Below, in pieces: positions 1-7,244 of a DNA stretch of 12,235 bases. The position numbers and the translations under genes are program-made. This stretch comes from Nitrososphaerales archaeon TH526 (lineage in GTDB: Archaea; Thermoproteota; Nitrososphaeria; Nitrososphaerales; Nitrososphaeraceae): contig JAATVR010000241.1 of the NCBI GenBank assembly GCA_014523665.1, positions 1 to 12,235 on the forward strand. Reading direction: 5' to 3'. Position 1 is the first letter of the stretch. Each line of letters opens with the position of its first letter. The notes under the pieces are model-generated. The model saw only the letters and a program-made list of their open reading frames with translations. It did no database searches and was not told where the DNA came from.

Positions 1-191
1 TCTGCTGTTCTGTATGTTTGCCGTCCACCTTCATATTCGATAAGTCCATTGTCTTGTAACATTGTAAGATATTCTCGTAGCTGAGCAAATGATAGAAATG
101 CTTTGTACATTATTTTTGTCTTGGTTGCTCCTCCTCCGTTTGCAGCCTCTAGGATCAGACCTACAATTTCTGTTCTACTTCTGTATTTCAT
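1..191 (-). CDS. ArnR1-like winged-helix transcriptional regulator, 3' end cut by window edge
   Basis: The first 63 residues are visible, starting at the ATG at 191 with MKYRSRTEIVGLILEAANGG. The rest lies beyond the left edge. The pattern of an N-terminal KYRSRTEI helix, then GGATKTKIMYKAFLS, a recognition-like helix (QLREYLTMLQDNGLIEY) and the start of a beta wing matches the ArnR1-like winged-helix family (HTH_45) that is greatly expanded in Thaumarchaeota. Such proteins are single-domain DNA-binding regulators, usually 80-100 residues; targets cannot be inferred here. A TATA-like AAATATTTA at 219-227 lies about 30 bases upstream of the start, so the transcript has a very short or no leader. 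There are no neighbours on the same strand until the dead transposase at 477. Confidence 0.85.
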   Translation of the reverse strand, partial: MKYRSRTEIVGLILEAANGGGATKTKIMYKAFLSFAQLREYLTMLQDNGLIEYEGGRQTYRTA

Positions 192-476
192 AATAGAATC
201 AAATAGAACATGTAAACTAAATATTTATGTGAACCCTCTATTACTACTGATAGTTACATTAGTATGTATTTAATTAAAATATTTAGCTGTTGCATCAATG
301 GTAATTATCTGATCTTAGAAGTGATCATTCTACCTGAAAAGAATACTTTTTCCAGAAGTATCATTCATATCTGTGCAGCGATAGAGCGATTTATGAGTAG
401 TCAATGATATCACTAGTATAATACTCATTTTTGTTATGCAGGCGTTTTTAAAACCAATTTTCTAAATTGCCTACAC
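192..476. other. Intergenic stretch without a visible gene
   Basis: Apart from the TATA box near 223, this AT-rich stretch between the regulator start and the transposase remnant shows no open frame with a start codon, no ribosome site and no RNA-like structure that I can support. It may contain further decayed sequence from the insertion element beyond 477, but I could not match a translation to it. Confidence 0.4.
219..227 (-). promoter_or_regulatory. TATA box of the ArnR1-like regulator
   Basis: An AT-only element (AAATATTTA, palindromic) is centred about 32 bases before the ATG at 191. That places transcription start within a few bases of the start codon, the usual archaeal arrangement. 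Confidence 0.45.
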
Positions 477-851
477 TCACTCAAATTTAGCTACATTCCT
501 TAAAGTATCGCTTGTCATCTTCCCTTGCAGCTGTGGATAAGAATTTGGTATTCTCTTATCCTTAATATTATTATGGACAAGGAAATGTCTGAAGATTCTC
601 GAAGTAAACTGCTTTCCATTATCATGCTTAGGCTTACCACCATTAATCATTATCCAATCCTCTAACACGTTGAGTACATCTATTGACCTCTTTCCTTCAG
701 ACCACCTGTTTGCTACCTTCCTGGAGCAATCATCCAAACAGCTAGTAACCATAATTTCTTTCCTTGGAGTTATTCAAATAGAATGGCCAAGAATATCCAT
801 CTGCAGCATATCATTGAGATGCTTCGTTTCGACGTCTCAAGATGCAGCTTA
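477..851 (-). pseudogene. Decayed transposase with rve/DDE integrase core
   Basis: The longest open piece (477-752) reads as the middle of an rve-fold transposase: SCLDDCSRKVANRWSEGKRS, an EDWIMINGG helix, then HDNGKQFTSRIFRHFLVHNN and YPQLQGK. The HDNG aspartate is the second catalytic Asp. Upstream in the same frame (777-806) lies LQMDILGHSI, which matches the first catalytic Asp region, but it is separated by an in-frame TGA at 774-776, with another TGA at 837-839. After YPQLQGK the frame departs from the expected sequence, so the catalytic Glu is not recognisable. The N-terminal HTH and C-terminal part are absent. The element is non-functional. It is most like the IS481/IS3-type elements common in thaumarchaeal genomes; no inverted termini were identified. 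Confidence 0.8.
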
Positions 852-877
852 TGTATTTTAGGATACATAGAATTCGC

Positions 878-1670
878 TTAGTTATCTGTCGAAGAGAAAG
901 AATCGGTAATAGTATTCGAGACTGTCAATCCAAACTCTGTAGTACCTACTTCTACAGGGATGAACTGCACGGTAAATATGGATATCCTTAGCTTATAATC
1001 TCCAATTTCGATAAATTCATGTGAAGCAGATTCAACACCCCCAGCCAGAATGAGGTGATTGCAAAGCTATACTCTGACCGTTGGGAGCATCTATTGAGAA
1101 CTTGTAATCAATGTGTTTCTGGTTTTCATCCAATTCTCTATCAATGAATATTATCTTAAATTGGGTCTCCTCTCCTATCTTAGGTACAGAAGGAGTCCAA
1201 GATAGCTGGACATCAATATCATTTTCAGAATCGGTTTCAGTTATCGTGGCAATATCATTGGTTACAAATACTGTTCCTTTGATCCATGGATAAGTAGGAG
1301 AATAAAAAACATAAGTTCCTTCTTTGTCAAATGTAAAAGTAAATGAATCATTTGGTTCTATAATCCCAGAATCAGCTACTACTACCGATGAACTATTAAG
1401 GTTGTTCTCTACAGATGTAAAATTTACTGGCCCGAGAGCTGAAGAAATAATTAATCTATGATTTACTGTATCACCATTGTACCAAGTAACTTCTTTTCCC
1501 ATTTCTACAGGATAAAAGGATATATCAACAAATCTGTATCTATTTTCATCTATGGAACCAGGAAGTATAGTAATAACTTCTGCAAATATTGAAGAGATAA
1601 TAGAAGGAAGAAATGAAAAGGCCAGTACAAACAATAATGATGATGATGATACTAATAGTAGTAGTGACAA
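878..1670 (-). pseudogene. Exported cupredoxin-fold protein with frame break (two beta domains)
   Basis: A TTG at 1670 begins a signal peptide (residues 1-30, hydrophobic LLLLVSSSSLLFVLAF), and no in-frame ATG exists before the upstream stop. Residues about 32-137 form a cupredoxin-like beta sandwich with VTWYNGDTVNHRLI (His71) and GTYVFYSPTYPWIKGTVFV. In copper proteins the last motif is normally YCSIHPWM; here Cys, His and Met are replaced by Ser, Tyr and Ile. A second beta domain begins near 152 (VQLSWTPSVPKIGEETQFKI) and contains HSGWG. The frame ends at a TGA (1032-1034) just after a run of five C at 1038-1042. Removing one base there continues as GVESASHEFIEIGDYKLRIS and on to a TAA at 878-880, giving about 263 residues and completing the second domain. 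Either the gene is frameshifted or the run is miscounted. It probably sits on the outer surface; its role is unknown. Confidence 0.75.
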
Positions 1671-1791
1671 GCTGGCATTACCATATAATAATAGATAGGG
1701 TTAAATTTAAGATTATAATAAACTTCTCCAAACTCTATCTAATATGTAGTATTTCAAGTTACCATTAAATTTGGTTACTAGAAGATAACAG

Positions 1792-1872
1792 TCAAGTCAG
1801 TACGACTTCTATAGTTGGATGTGGCATTTCAGTCACGTATGCTTTTATTTTTCCAACGAATGTTTCTTTCAC
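1792..1872 (-). CDS. Possible micro-ORF, 26 residues
   Basis: A GTG at 1872 opens a short frame beginning MKETFVGKIKAYVTEMPHPT and ending at a TGA (1792-1794). The composition is balanced and protein-like, with no low complexity. A GGT sits 9 bases upstream, only a weak ribosome site. A TATA-like element (reverse complement of GATATAAGTA, 1913-1922) lies about 45 bases upstream. It belongs to the same promoter block found before two other minus-strand units in this window. An ATG at 1898-1900 followed by six A (1892-1897) would join this frame if one A were absent, giving a 35-residue product. I do not recognise the peptide. It could also be the remnant of a longer gene. Confidence 0.35.
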   Translation of the reverse strand: MKETFVGKIKAYVTEMPHPTIEVVLT

Positions 1873-1910
1873 ATTTTTACCTTTATTCTTGTTTTTTCAT
1901 TATTACTAAG

Positions 1911-1968
1911 AAGATATAAGTAAGCTAACCAATCCTTAAATCATGATATTCTAATAATCTTAGAATTT
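1911..1968 (-). promoter_or_regulatory. Shared promoter/operator module, copy 1
   Basis: The block contains ATATAAGTA (1914-1922, read as TACTTATAT on the minus strand). About 30 bases further lies the inverted repeat ATTCTAA-N5-TTAGAAT (1949-1967). Bases 1951-1968 differ by a single base from 8847-8864 in copy 3. The inverted repeat also lies upstream of the plus-strand gene at 2018, so it could act on both directions. Confidence 0.45.
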
Positions 1969-2017
1969 TAGAAAAGCTAAAGAATGACAAAGTTCTAATG
2001 ATTGAAGAATAGACATA

Positions 2018-2794
2018 ATGAAATCCTATATCGGTGGCTATTATTGTAGAGATGCGCTTCATCTTCAGATAATTAATAAGGATAGTAATAGAAGGATGTT
2101 AGAAGCCTTAAGGGAGGCGTATCCAGAAGGGTTAACAGTTGAAGAACTTTCCAAGAAAGCCAAATTGCCTGCAAAGACCATTTATGCTCAGAAAGCAGAA
2201 CTTTATAGAGAATATTATATCGATCATCTAGAAGAAGGAGAGGAACAGGGAAAGGTCGGAATACGAAAAAAATCCTCAAGAGGCAGGCCTCCGGCTGCAT
2301 CATCACAGCTAAGGGCTGCTGAAGCACTAAGAAAACGGGTAAGAATGGTTATTGAAGATACAAGTGGATTGCATGATCCGTATGAAGGAAAGAAGCCTAC
2401 TCCCCTTCCACCTGGAAATGTCGTCTACGCAGACGGCTTTGTAGACGCATGGGATACAATAGTCGGAAAAGACGAAGAAGATCATTTGTGCAAAGAGCTG
2501 TTGTATTTTGTCCATAGAGTATTGGATAGAATAACAGATTATAATAATAAAGCCTTGAAGGATAATGCTGAGAGTCAAATAAAGAAAAGATGGGCCCCAG
2601 AATTAGGAATTGATTTTTGTTGTACAAAATGCGGACTAAATCATGAAGGAAGGGACTTTATCCGTGCAATACTTCTTCGTCTTATAGACAGGTTCGAAAT
2701 CAACGAACAGTTCATTGACTTTCTAAAAGACAAACAATTGATTATTACAGAAGCTTATGAACGAATTGAATCAAGACGCAGAGGACTTCAGTAA
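2018..2794 (+). CDS. Orphan winged-helix protein with AT-hook-like linker and Cys-motif domain
   Basis: This 258-residue protein is predicted soluble: no signal peptide or membrane segment. Residues about 18-70 look like a winged helix-turn-helix (NRRMLEALREAYPEGLTVEE, then LPAKTIYAQKAELYREYYI). A basic linker follows with an AT-hook-like RGRPP at 88-92. Residues about 135-258 form a helical domain with DFCCTKCGLNHEGRDF: Cys201, Cys202, Cys205 and His209 could bind a metal such as zinc, but a complete four-ligand site is not obvious. The ATG at 2018 is the first in frame, and the N-terminal MKSYIGGYYC before the HTH is short. It stands alone, diverging from the micro-ORF at 1792-1872. A DNA-binding role is inferred from the fold only; I cannot name a family or a target. 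Confidence 0.8.
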   Translation: MKSYIGGYYCRDALHLQIINKDSNRRMLEALREAYPEGLTVEELSKKAKLPAKTIYAQKAELYREYYIDHLEEGEEQGKVGIRKKSSRGRPPAASSQLRAAEALRKRVRMVIEDTSGLHDPYEGKKPTPLPPGNVVYADGFVDAWDTIVGKDEEDHLCKELLYFVHRVLDRITDYNNKALKDNAESQIKKRWAPELGIDFCCTKCGLNHEGRDFIRAILLRLIDRFEINEQFIDFLKDKQLIITEAYERIESRRRGLQ

Positions 2795-2981
2795 TCCTAT
2801 CCACAATGACTTGATAAGTACTTATAAGAATAATTTGTACAATAATAAAGCTCAATAGTAGTAGTTCAATATGAGATCTAAGCAAGTATTATTATTTATA
2901 AATAAAATAAATTAGCTATACTGACATAGACTTAAGAATATTAAGAAATAGTGACACATATACTTAAGCCCATAGTCCCTC

Positions 2982-2990
2982 TTATATAAT
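2982..2990 (+). promoter_or_regulatory. TATA box of the 3011-4991 unit
   Basis: TTATATAAT is the strongest TATA match upstream of the bicistronic unit. Counting about 25 bases from its centre puts transcription start near 3010-3013. That is exactly at the GTG (3011), or about 40 bases before the better start ATG at 3053. Confidence 0.55.
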
Positions 2991-3052
2991 CTGTATGACT
3001 ATTGTAAATTGTGCCAACGAAAATTAATGGTCAAGTTTTGGTACAAAGTAAT

Positions 3053-3412
3053 ATGACAAGGTACAAACTTGTACTATTCTTGATAACATTATCACTTTTG
3101 GCTATACTAACTCTATCTATAGTGTTTATTATCCAGAAAGCATCAGCTGAAGGTGGATTTAAAGCAAATACATATAATTGGACTGAGATCATCAAGAATT
3201 ACAATAACTCTACAAAACCTGAAGAAGTTAATATATTTGTTCACCAAAATGAAGGCTGGACACCCAGAGAAGATCCGAGGACCAACTATGCCTTCGCTTC
3301 ACCAGGCCCATCAAGACTAGAAAGTTCATCCCAAACCATTGCCAATGTATTAACTCTCTTATCAAATACATCTAACAAGAGTTCTATTATTCATCCTTAT
3401 GCCACAAAATGA
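3053..3412 (+). CDS. Small exported Asn/Ser-rich protein
   Basis: I prefer the ATG at 3053 (119 residues), because it puts a textbook signal peptide at the very N-terminus: MTRYKLVLFLITLSLLAILT followed by LSIVFIIQKASAEG with a likely cleavage after ASA. An in-frame GTG at 3011 would add 14 residues and, judged from the TATA box at 2982-2990, would be a leaderless start, so it cannot be excluded. The mature part (about 85 residues) has NYNWTEIIKNYNNSTKPEEV-like sequon-rich sequence (NWT, NNS, NTS, NKS) and no cysteine. I recognise no domain. Its last 14 bases overlap the start of the 3399 gene in another frame, so the two are almost certainly co-transcribed and translationally coupled, and the products may work together at the cell surface (inference). 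Confidence 0.75.
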   Translation: MTRYKLVLFLITLSLLAILTLSIVFIIQKASAEGGFKANTYNWTEIIKNYNNSTKPEEVNIFVHQNEGWTPREDPRTNYAFASPGPSRLESSSQTIANVLTLLSNTSNKSSIIHPYATK

Positions 3413-4991
3413 TTATTCTTTTATAGTCATAAGAAGTCAAGTTATCTTCTGCTATATCTTGATCCTTAGTCTTCTTACTTTCTCCCCTATCATGAAACTA
3501 ATTTTTATGACAGGTATAGTTGAGGCACACAATAATAGTAACATCTCAGTCCCAATTGCTAAACAAAAAATAAACTTAGACGGTCAGATAGATGAATATG
3601 AATGGAATGATGCCTTTAAAATTAATTTTACAAGTCCGAGCATAGATGAAGGCGGAGTTGTGGTTTTCCTTAAGTACGAGCTAACAGAGAGATCCTTATC
3701 TGGAGCATTTATTATTCCTGACAAAACACCTGTCGGTGTCATAAAAAATCCCGACCAAATTGTATTTCTCTTTGATACTTCTCATATTGCATATAACACA
3801 ACCACTTCCGATATTCAACAGATTGCCTTCATAAGAAATGGTATATCAGAGTATTATAAGGGTATTGATAAAAAGAACATTGATCCGGCGCTAGTAGAAA
3901 AAGAAGAAGATGAATCACCTGTTCTTCTTATATCCAATATTACAATGCAAGATAATGAGAACGACAACAACAACTATTCATCACTCAATCTAGATAGTCC
4001 GTTTTCGAGGACCGATTACAACATTATCTCTACGAATAAAAGTTGGCATGGTGAATTCAAAATATACTTTGAACAAAGTCCTAGGGTTATGGGCTTTGCA
4101 ATCCAGCAGCAAGACTCTCATTTGAGAGCACAGAACAAATATGATAGTTTCTACATCAATTTTCCTAGAAACATTACACAAGCAAATATACCATCGAGTT
4201 GGGGAGATATTAGCTTCTTTGAGCTTGGTAGTTATGTGGAATACATTCAGGACTTTTGTCCTGATACGAAAGCATATATCAGCCCCGACAATGTTGCAAT
4301 TCTTTGTTCATCTTTAAATTTACATACGATTGAAGAAAATAAAGAAGGGGATGTAGTCTTTGTGTCCGGTACTTTTGCAAACCTAATTAATGGTACCGGA
4401 ATAAATGAGGAACTAGATATCAGTCTAAAGGATTCGACAGGAAAATTAATGCGAACAACTATCCCAGTTTCTATTCAATCTGCAGATAACGGAACATTTG
4501 AGTCTGCTGCTCTAGATACCATCGGTCTAAGAAGTGGAACGTACGAAATAGAAGTAGAGCCACAATCGAAGCAATATAAAGATTTAGTATCCACCACATA
4601 TCTTATGGTCAATCCTCATCCATGGACAATAGAAGAAACGGTTGTCCAGCTAGGAACTTATATAGGTATTGCTGCAACTTTTATTGGCTTGATTGCGTTT
4701 CTACCCCAATTAAGAAATTATATCTCTGGCAAGAAACAGAGGAGTAATATGGCTAGACAAATGGATGAAATAAACCATATATATGATACTGTTTATACTA
4801 AATGGCAGTGGCAACTTAAAGACCCAAAGGAAGTATCACATAATTTAGTAAAAAAGAGAGACGCAGTTCTAGCAATGTTCAAAAATAATGAAATAAATCA
4901 GGAGCATTATAGCTTACTAACAGGCAAGATATCTGAGTGCATTGATAAACTTGATAAGATAATAGTCTCTACTACCAGAGAATCTATCTGA
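3399..4991 (+). CDS. Membrane-anchored protein with CBM9/DOMON-like ectodomain and cytoplasmic tail
   Basis: The protein has 530 residues. Residues about 14-43 are a signal peptide or anchor (VIFCYILILSLLTFSPIM). Residues about 57-275 look like the CBM9-like/DOMON-like beta sandwich: INLDGQIDEYEWNDAFKINF is the classic opening, followed by VVFLKYELTERSLSGAF and DQIVFLFDT, and later SWHGEFKIYF and MGFAIQQQDS. Residues about 315-403 form an Ig-like domain (VVFVSGTFANLINGTG, then LRSGTYEIEVE). A membrane helix at 417-436 (GTYIGIAATFIGLIAFLPQL) is followed by a basic stop-transfer (GKKQRSN) and a roughly 85-residue helical, probably cytoplasmic tail. Known domains of this fold bind sugars or haem; the ligand here is unknown. 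The layout of ectodomain, one helix and soluble tail suggests a receptor or surface anchor. It overlaps the upstream small exported gene by 14 bases. Confidence 0.8.
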   Translation: MPQNDYSFIVIRSQVIFCYILILSLLTFSPIMKLIFMTGIVEAHNNSNISVPIAKQKINLDGQIDEYEWNDAFKINFTSPSIDEGGVVVFLKYELTERSLSGAFIIPDKTPVGVIKNPDQIVFLFDTSHIAYNTTTSDIQQIAFIRNGISEYYKGIDKKNIDPALVEKEEDESPVLLISNITMQDNENDNNNYSSLNLDSPFSRTDYNIISTNKSWHGEFKIYFEQSPRVMGFAIQQQDSHLRAQNKYDSFYINFPRNITQANIPSSWGDISFFELGSYVEYIQDFCPDTKAYISPDNVAILCSSLNLHTIEENKEGDVVFVSGTFANLINGTGINEELDISLKDSTGKLMRTTIPVSIQSADNGTFESAALDTIGLRSGTYEIEVEPQSKQYKDLVSTTYLMVNPHPWTIEETVVQLGTYIGIAATFIGLIAFLPQLRNYISGKKQRSNMARQMDEINHIYDTVYTKWQWQLKDPKEVSHNLVKKRDAVLAMFKNNEINQEHYSLLTGKISECIDKLDKIIVSTTRESI

Positions 4992-5230
4992 CATTAGCTC
5001 TAAGTTTGACAAAAAATCGAGAAAAAGGCATATTACTGTAATGAGTTAAAGAGGATTAATAATCTCTGCAGTGTATATAGCTTACGAATATCAACATCAG
5101 CAACATCAGTATTTCTCAAATAGCTAATTTAGATCGTTATATTCATATATTAATAAATTGATATAGATAGAGGTATTCGATCAGGTATGATTTATCTGCT
5201 TTGTTGAAATCAAGTTCTTATTTCTAAGTA
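4992..5230. other. Convergent intergenic region
   Basis: This gap separates the plus-strand stop at 4991 from the minus-strand stop at 5231. It is AT-rich, and I see no gene or convincing hairpin. An imperfect direct repeat, AACATCAGCAACATCAG (5093-5109), is the only pattern noted. Termination signals are not clear-cut in either direction. Confidence 0.4.
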
Positions 5231-5824
5231 TTAGGGTACTATTGGTTTTGCAAAGATCCCTTTTTCCTCCTCATCCTCTTCTCTTAATTTACTTTCTATA
5301 TCACTTTCAATTTCTGATTGTATGAGTTTGACTGCTGCGCTAGTATTATTTTGTAATGTTATAATCATATCATTTAGTTCATGTATATTCTTTAAATCAT
5401 TTTTTACGTGGTATTCTAGGATTGTATCAAACTGTAGGCAATACGATTTACAAATCATCTGTATCTGAGTCAGATTACCTAGTGCCTTGGTTATATTTCC
5501 CTGTGGTTTTAAGAAGAATAATGTAGCAAAAGCTGTCATTCCCAGTCCACCAGAAAATATGCTCCATGAATTAGCTCCAGCGCCAGCTGTTGTAACGCCA
5601 CCACTATATGATGTATACCATGCATACCCAACAGCGTTGGCAAGCAAAGATATTCCAACGGCGATTATCACAATATTGATCTTGCGGTTAGTTTCATAAT
5701 ACGATCTTGCAATCTTTACTGTCCCAGCACTGACTCTGTCAATACGATCTAGGTGCTCTCTGAGCTTGCGGGAGAGAATGTTTTCTTCCTGTTCTTTTTC
5801 CATTGCGACTTTTTTCCTTTTCAT
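5231..5824 (-). CDS. Two-helix membrane protein with helical cytoplasmic ends
   Basis: Start chosen at the ATG at 5824 (197 residues, MKRKKVAMEKEQEENILSRK). An in-frame ATG at 5869 would add 15 residues but lies upstream of or inside the TATA-like element at 5845-5861, so it should not be in the mRNA; the ATG at 5803 is a third option. Residues 11-48 are charged and helical (LREHLDRIDRVSAG), helix one is about 51-70 (IVIIAVGISLLANAVGYAWY), a Gly/Ala/Ser loop is at 71-87, helix two is about 88-106, and residues 107-197 are helical with an acidic end (LREEDEEEKG). The layout, two close helices between coiled-coil-like flanks, is reminiscent of small two-helix membrane modules in signalling or conflict proteins, for example the TRADD-N-associated type. 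This is a resemblance in layout only. No catalytic motif is seen and function is unknown. Confidence 0.75.
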   Translation of the reverse strand: MKRKKVAMEKEQEENILSRKLREHLDRIDRVSAGTVKIARSYYETNRKINIVIIAVGISLLANAVGYAWYTSYSGGVTTAGAGANSWSIFSGGLGMTAFATLFFLKPQGNITKALGNLTQIQMICKSYCLQFDTILEYHVKNDLKNIHELNDMIITLQNNTSAAVKLIQSEIESDIESKLREEDEEEKGIFAKPIVP

Positions 5825-5844
5825 GTATAAAATTATATTAAGAA

Positions 5845-5916
5845 GAAAAAATCTATAAGTATATCTCACTAATAGCTAAAATCTTATATTCTAAGATTCT
5901 AACAGTATTAGAATAT
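5845..5916 (-). promoter_or_regulatory. Shared promoter/operator module, copy 2
   Basis: GAAAAAATCTATAAGTA (5845-5861) is identical over 17 bases to 8801-8817. It acts as a TATA box on the minus strand (TACTTATAGA) about 30 bases before the ATG at 5824. Further upstream lies an inverted repeat, ATATTCTAA (5886-5894) against TTAGAATAT (5908-5916). Similarity to the 8801 copy seems to continue loosely beyond this (TTTAGAGCTACTGG at 5936-5949 versus TTTAGAATTACTGG near 8920). Confidence 0.6.
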
Positions 5917-5975
5917 TGGAGAAAGGTTCTTCAGTTTAGAGCTACTGGCTACACTTATTATCTTCTTTCTATTAT

Positions 5976-6572
5976 TTAATGACGTCGGTCCTCAAGTATA
6001 TTTGCACCAAAAGCAGGTGCTGAGAGCTTGCCTGCATCTAGAGTATAGCCACATTCATTGTCCGTATCGATTGTTATATTCCTTTGGAGCAGCTGACTTA
6101 GGGTTTGAGCGTCACCCTTAGCGCCAGTGCTACTACTACTAGTATTATTTCCATTCTCGTTATCATTGTTAGCAGAAAGAGAGTTTGGTTGGATTATTTT
6201 TAGCTCTGGGCAGTCAGTAACTTTTGCCATACCAATACCGGCACCGCCGTTATTATCCTCTACTTCCTCATCATTTGATGTATTAGATGGTTTGCTTACA
6301 AGTATGCTGATCTGTGCTGATGATGATGCAAGATTCGAAAACGAATTTGAGTTGGTGAAAGAGAAAGATGGAGAGGTCAAAGGCGGCAGTGGCGATGCAT
6401 ATGAGAGAAGTCCGCCCATCATCATAACCATAGGTGAGGAAGAGATAATCAAGACTAGCGGAAACAGAATTAATACAAGATATCTCGAGCATCTTTTGTC
6501 TACCAAAGCTTGTGTATTACGGATTAGGCAATTGTAGTGTAATAGCCGCTGTAGCCCAACTCTATGCCACAT
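5976..6572 (-). CDS. Exported Asn/Ser-rich protein with two conserved-looking cysteines
   Basis: The protein has 198 residues. The ATG at 6572 is supported by a TATA box (TATTTATAA, 6592-6600) whose centre is 24 bases upstream, so the transcript is probably leaderless. A 28-residue basic N-terminus precedes a hydrophobic segment at about 30-58 (YLVLILFPLVLIIS, then MVMMMGGLLSYAS) that acts as signal peptide or anchor. The mature region is low complexity (Ser, Asn, Thr) with two more ordered stretches: AKVTDCPELKIIQPNSLS (Cys121) and TIDTDNECGYTLDAGKLSAP (Cys174). The two cysteines could form a disulphide outside the cell. No known domain is recognised. It lies downstream of two other exported proteins on the same strand but has its own promoter. 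Confidence 0.7.
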   Translation of the reverse strand: MWHRVGLQRLLHYNCLIRNTQALVDKRCSRYLVLILFPLVLIISSSPMVMMMGGLLSYASPLPPLTSPSFSFTNSNSFSNLASSSAQISILVSKPSNTSNDEEVEDNNGGAGIGMAKVTDCPELKIIQPNSLSANNDNENGNNTSSSSTGAKGDAQTLSQLLQRNITIDTDNECGYTLDAGKLSAPAFGANILEDRRH

Positions 6573-6591
6573 ATGTCTTATTTAGGACACT

Positions 6592-6600
6592 TATTTATAA
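6592..6600 (-). promoter_or_regulatory. TATA box of the 5976-6572 gene
   Basis: TTATAAATA on the minus strand, centred 24 bases from the ATG at 6572, fixes the start and points to a leaderless mRNA. Confidence 0.6.
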
Positions 6601-6677
6601 TAATTTCCTTTCGTTTCCAAGTTATTTCGAAGTGGCGTGTCGTATATGGGCTTGGCATCACATCCATATTATTATTA

Positions 6678-7199
6678 TTATTCTAAGCCTGGGGGGTGTA
6701 AACCATAGTCACCTGTCATTGTCGCATTTGTAGTAGCTGTAGTTGCTGAAAGATTTGAATCCCTTGGTTGAGAAACTATTGGCTCCTGTTCTCCCGCTGC
6801 AACAGAGGCTTCAATTCCAGCTCCAGTGTCACTGTTATTATTTTCCTCTATTACTTCAGAATACTTTTTTTGAAACTCACTAATTATGTTATCTTCTTGG
6901 CTAGTATCTTCTTCCAGTTCAGTACCCTGATTTCCGTTACAAGTCTCCAAATACTTTAGACAAAAATCATTTGAGGGGGATGAAGACTCCGAAGAGGAGG
7001 AAGAAGAAGTTGATAAAAAGGTGATATCGTGATTCATTTGATAGTCATTGGCGTTTAATTTATTATTATTATTATCATTATCGCCACCTAGAGATTGGAA
7101 ACCCAACACTAAAGAAGAGTGGAGACCGTTACTCTGTAACGTCAGAATCAATAACAGAAGCGAAGTTGCGACAATTATTGAAAAGGATAGGACAGACAT
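6678..7199 (-). CDS. Exported low-complexity protein (Ser/Asn/acidic)
   Basis: The protein has 173 residues. Residues 1-26 are a signal peptide (MSVLSFSIIVATSLLLLILT). The mature chain begins with an Asp/Asn run (GGDNDNNNNKLN), then a serine tract (about 64-75), then a short cysteine pair region DFCLKYLETCNGN (Cys80, Cys87) and a charged helical stretch QEDNIISEFQKKYSEVIEEN; the end is Thr/Ala/Asn-rich. It begins 45 bases after the stop of the 7245 gene on the same strand, and no clear terminator or strong TATA box lies between, so the two are probably one transcript. The short Cys-x6-Cys segment is the only part likely to be folded. No family is recognised. Extracellular and possibly glycosylated (NNS, NLS and NAT sequons). 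Confidence 0.65.
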   Translation of the reverse strand: MSVLSFSIIVATSLLLLILTLQSNGLHSSLVLGFQSLGGDNDNNNNKLNANDYQMNHDITFLSTSSSSSSESSSPSNDFCLKYLETCNGNQGTELEEDTSQEDNIISEFQKKYSEVIEENNNSDTGAGIEASVAAGEQEPIVSQPRDSNLSATTATTNATMTGDYGLHPPGLE

Positions 7200-7244
7200 A
7201 AATAGTAGGATATCAAACTCAGCCTACAAGTTTCCATAGTAAAT

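Noticed and set aside
670..861. Plus-strand frame of 63 codons
   Set aside because: Antisense to the transposase remnant, whose minus-strand translation matches conserved motifs.
1111..1293. Plus-strand frame of 60 codons
   Set aside because: Antisense to the cupredoxin-like gene, with no independent start signals.
2073..2627. Minus-strand frames opposite the 2018-2794 gene
   Set aside because: Shadows rich in Leu, Ser and Tyr, without start signals; the plus-strand protein has a clear domain layout.
5825..5869. N-terminal extension of the two-helix protein from the ATG at 5869
   Set aside because: The TATA block overlaps this segment, so it should not be transcribed into the mRNA.
6127..6537. 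Plus-strand frame of 136 codons
   Set aside because: It is antisense to the exported protein at 5976-6572; its hydrophobic and serine runs are mirror images of that gene's low-complexity codons.
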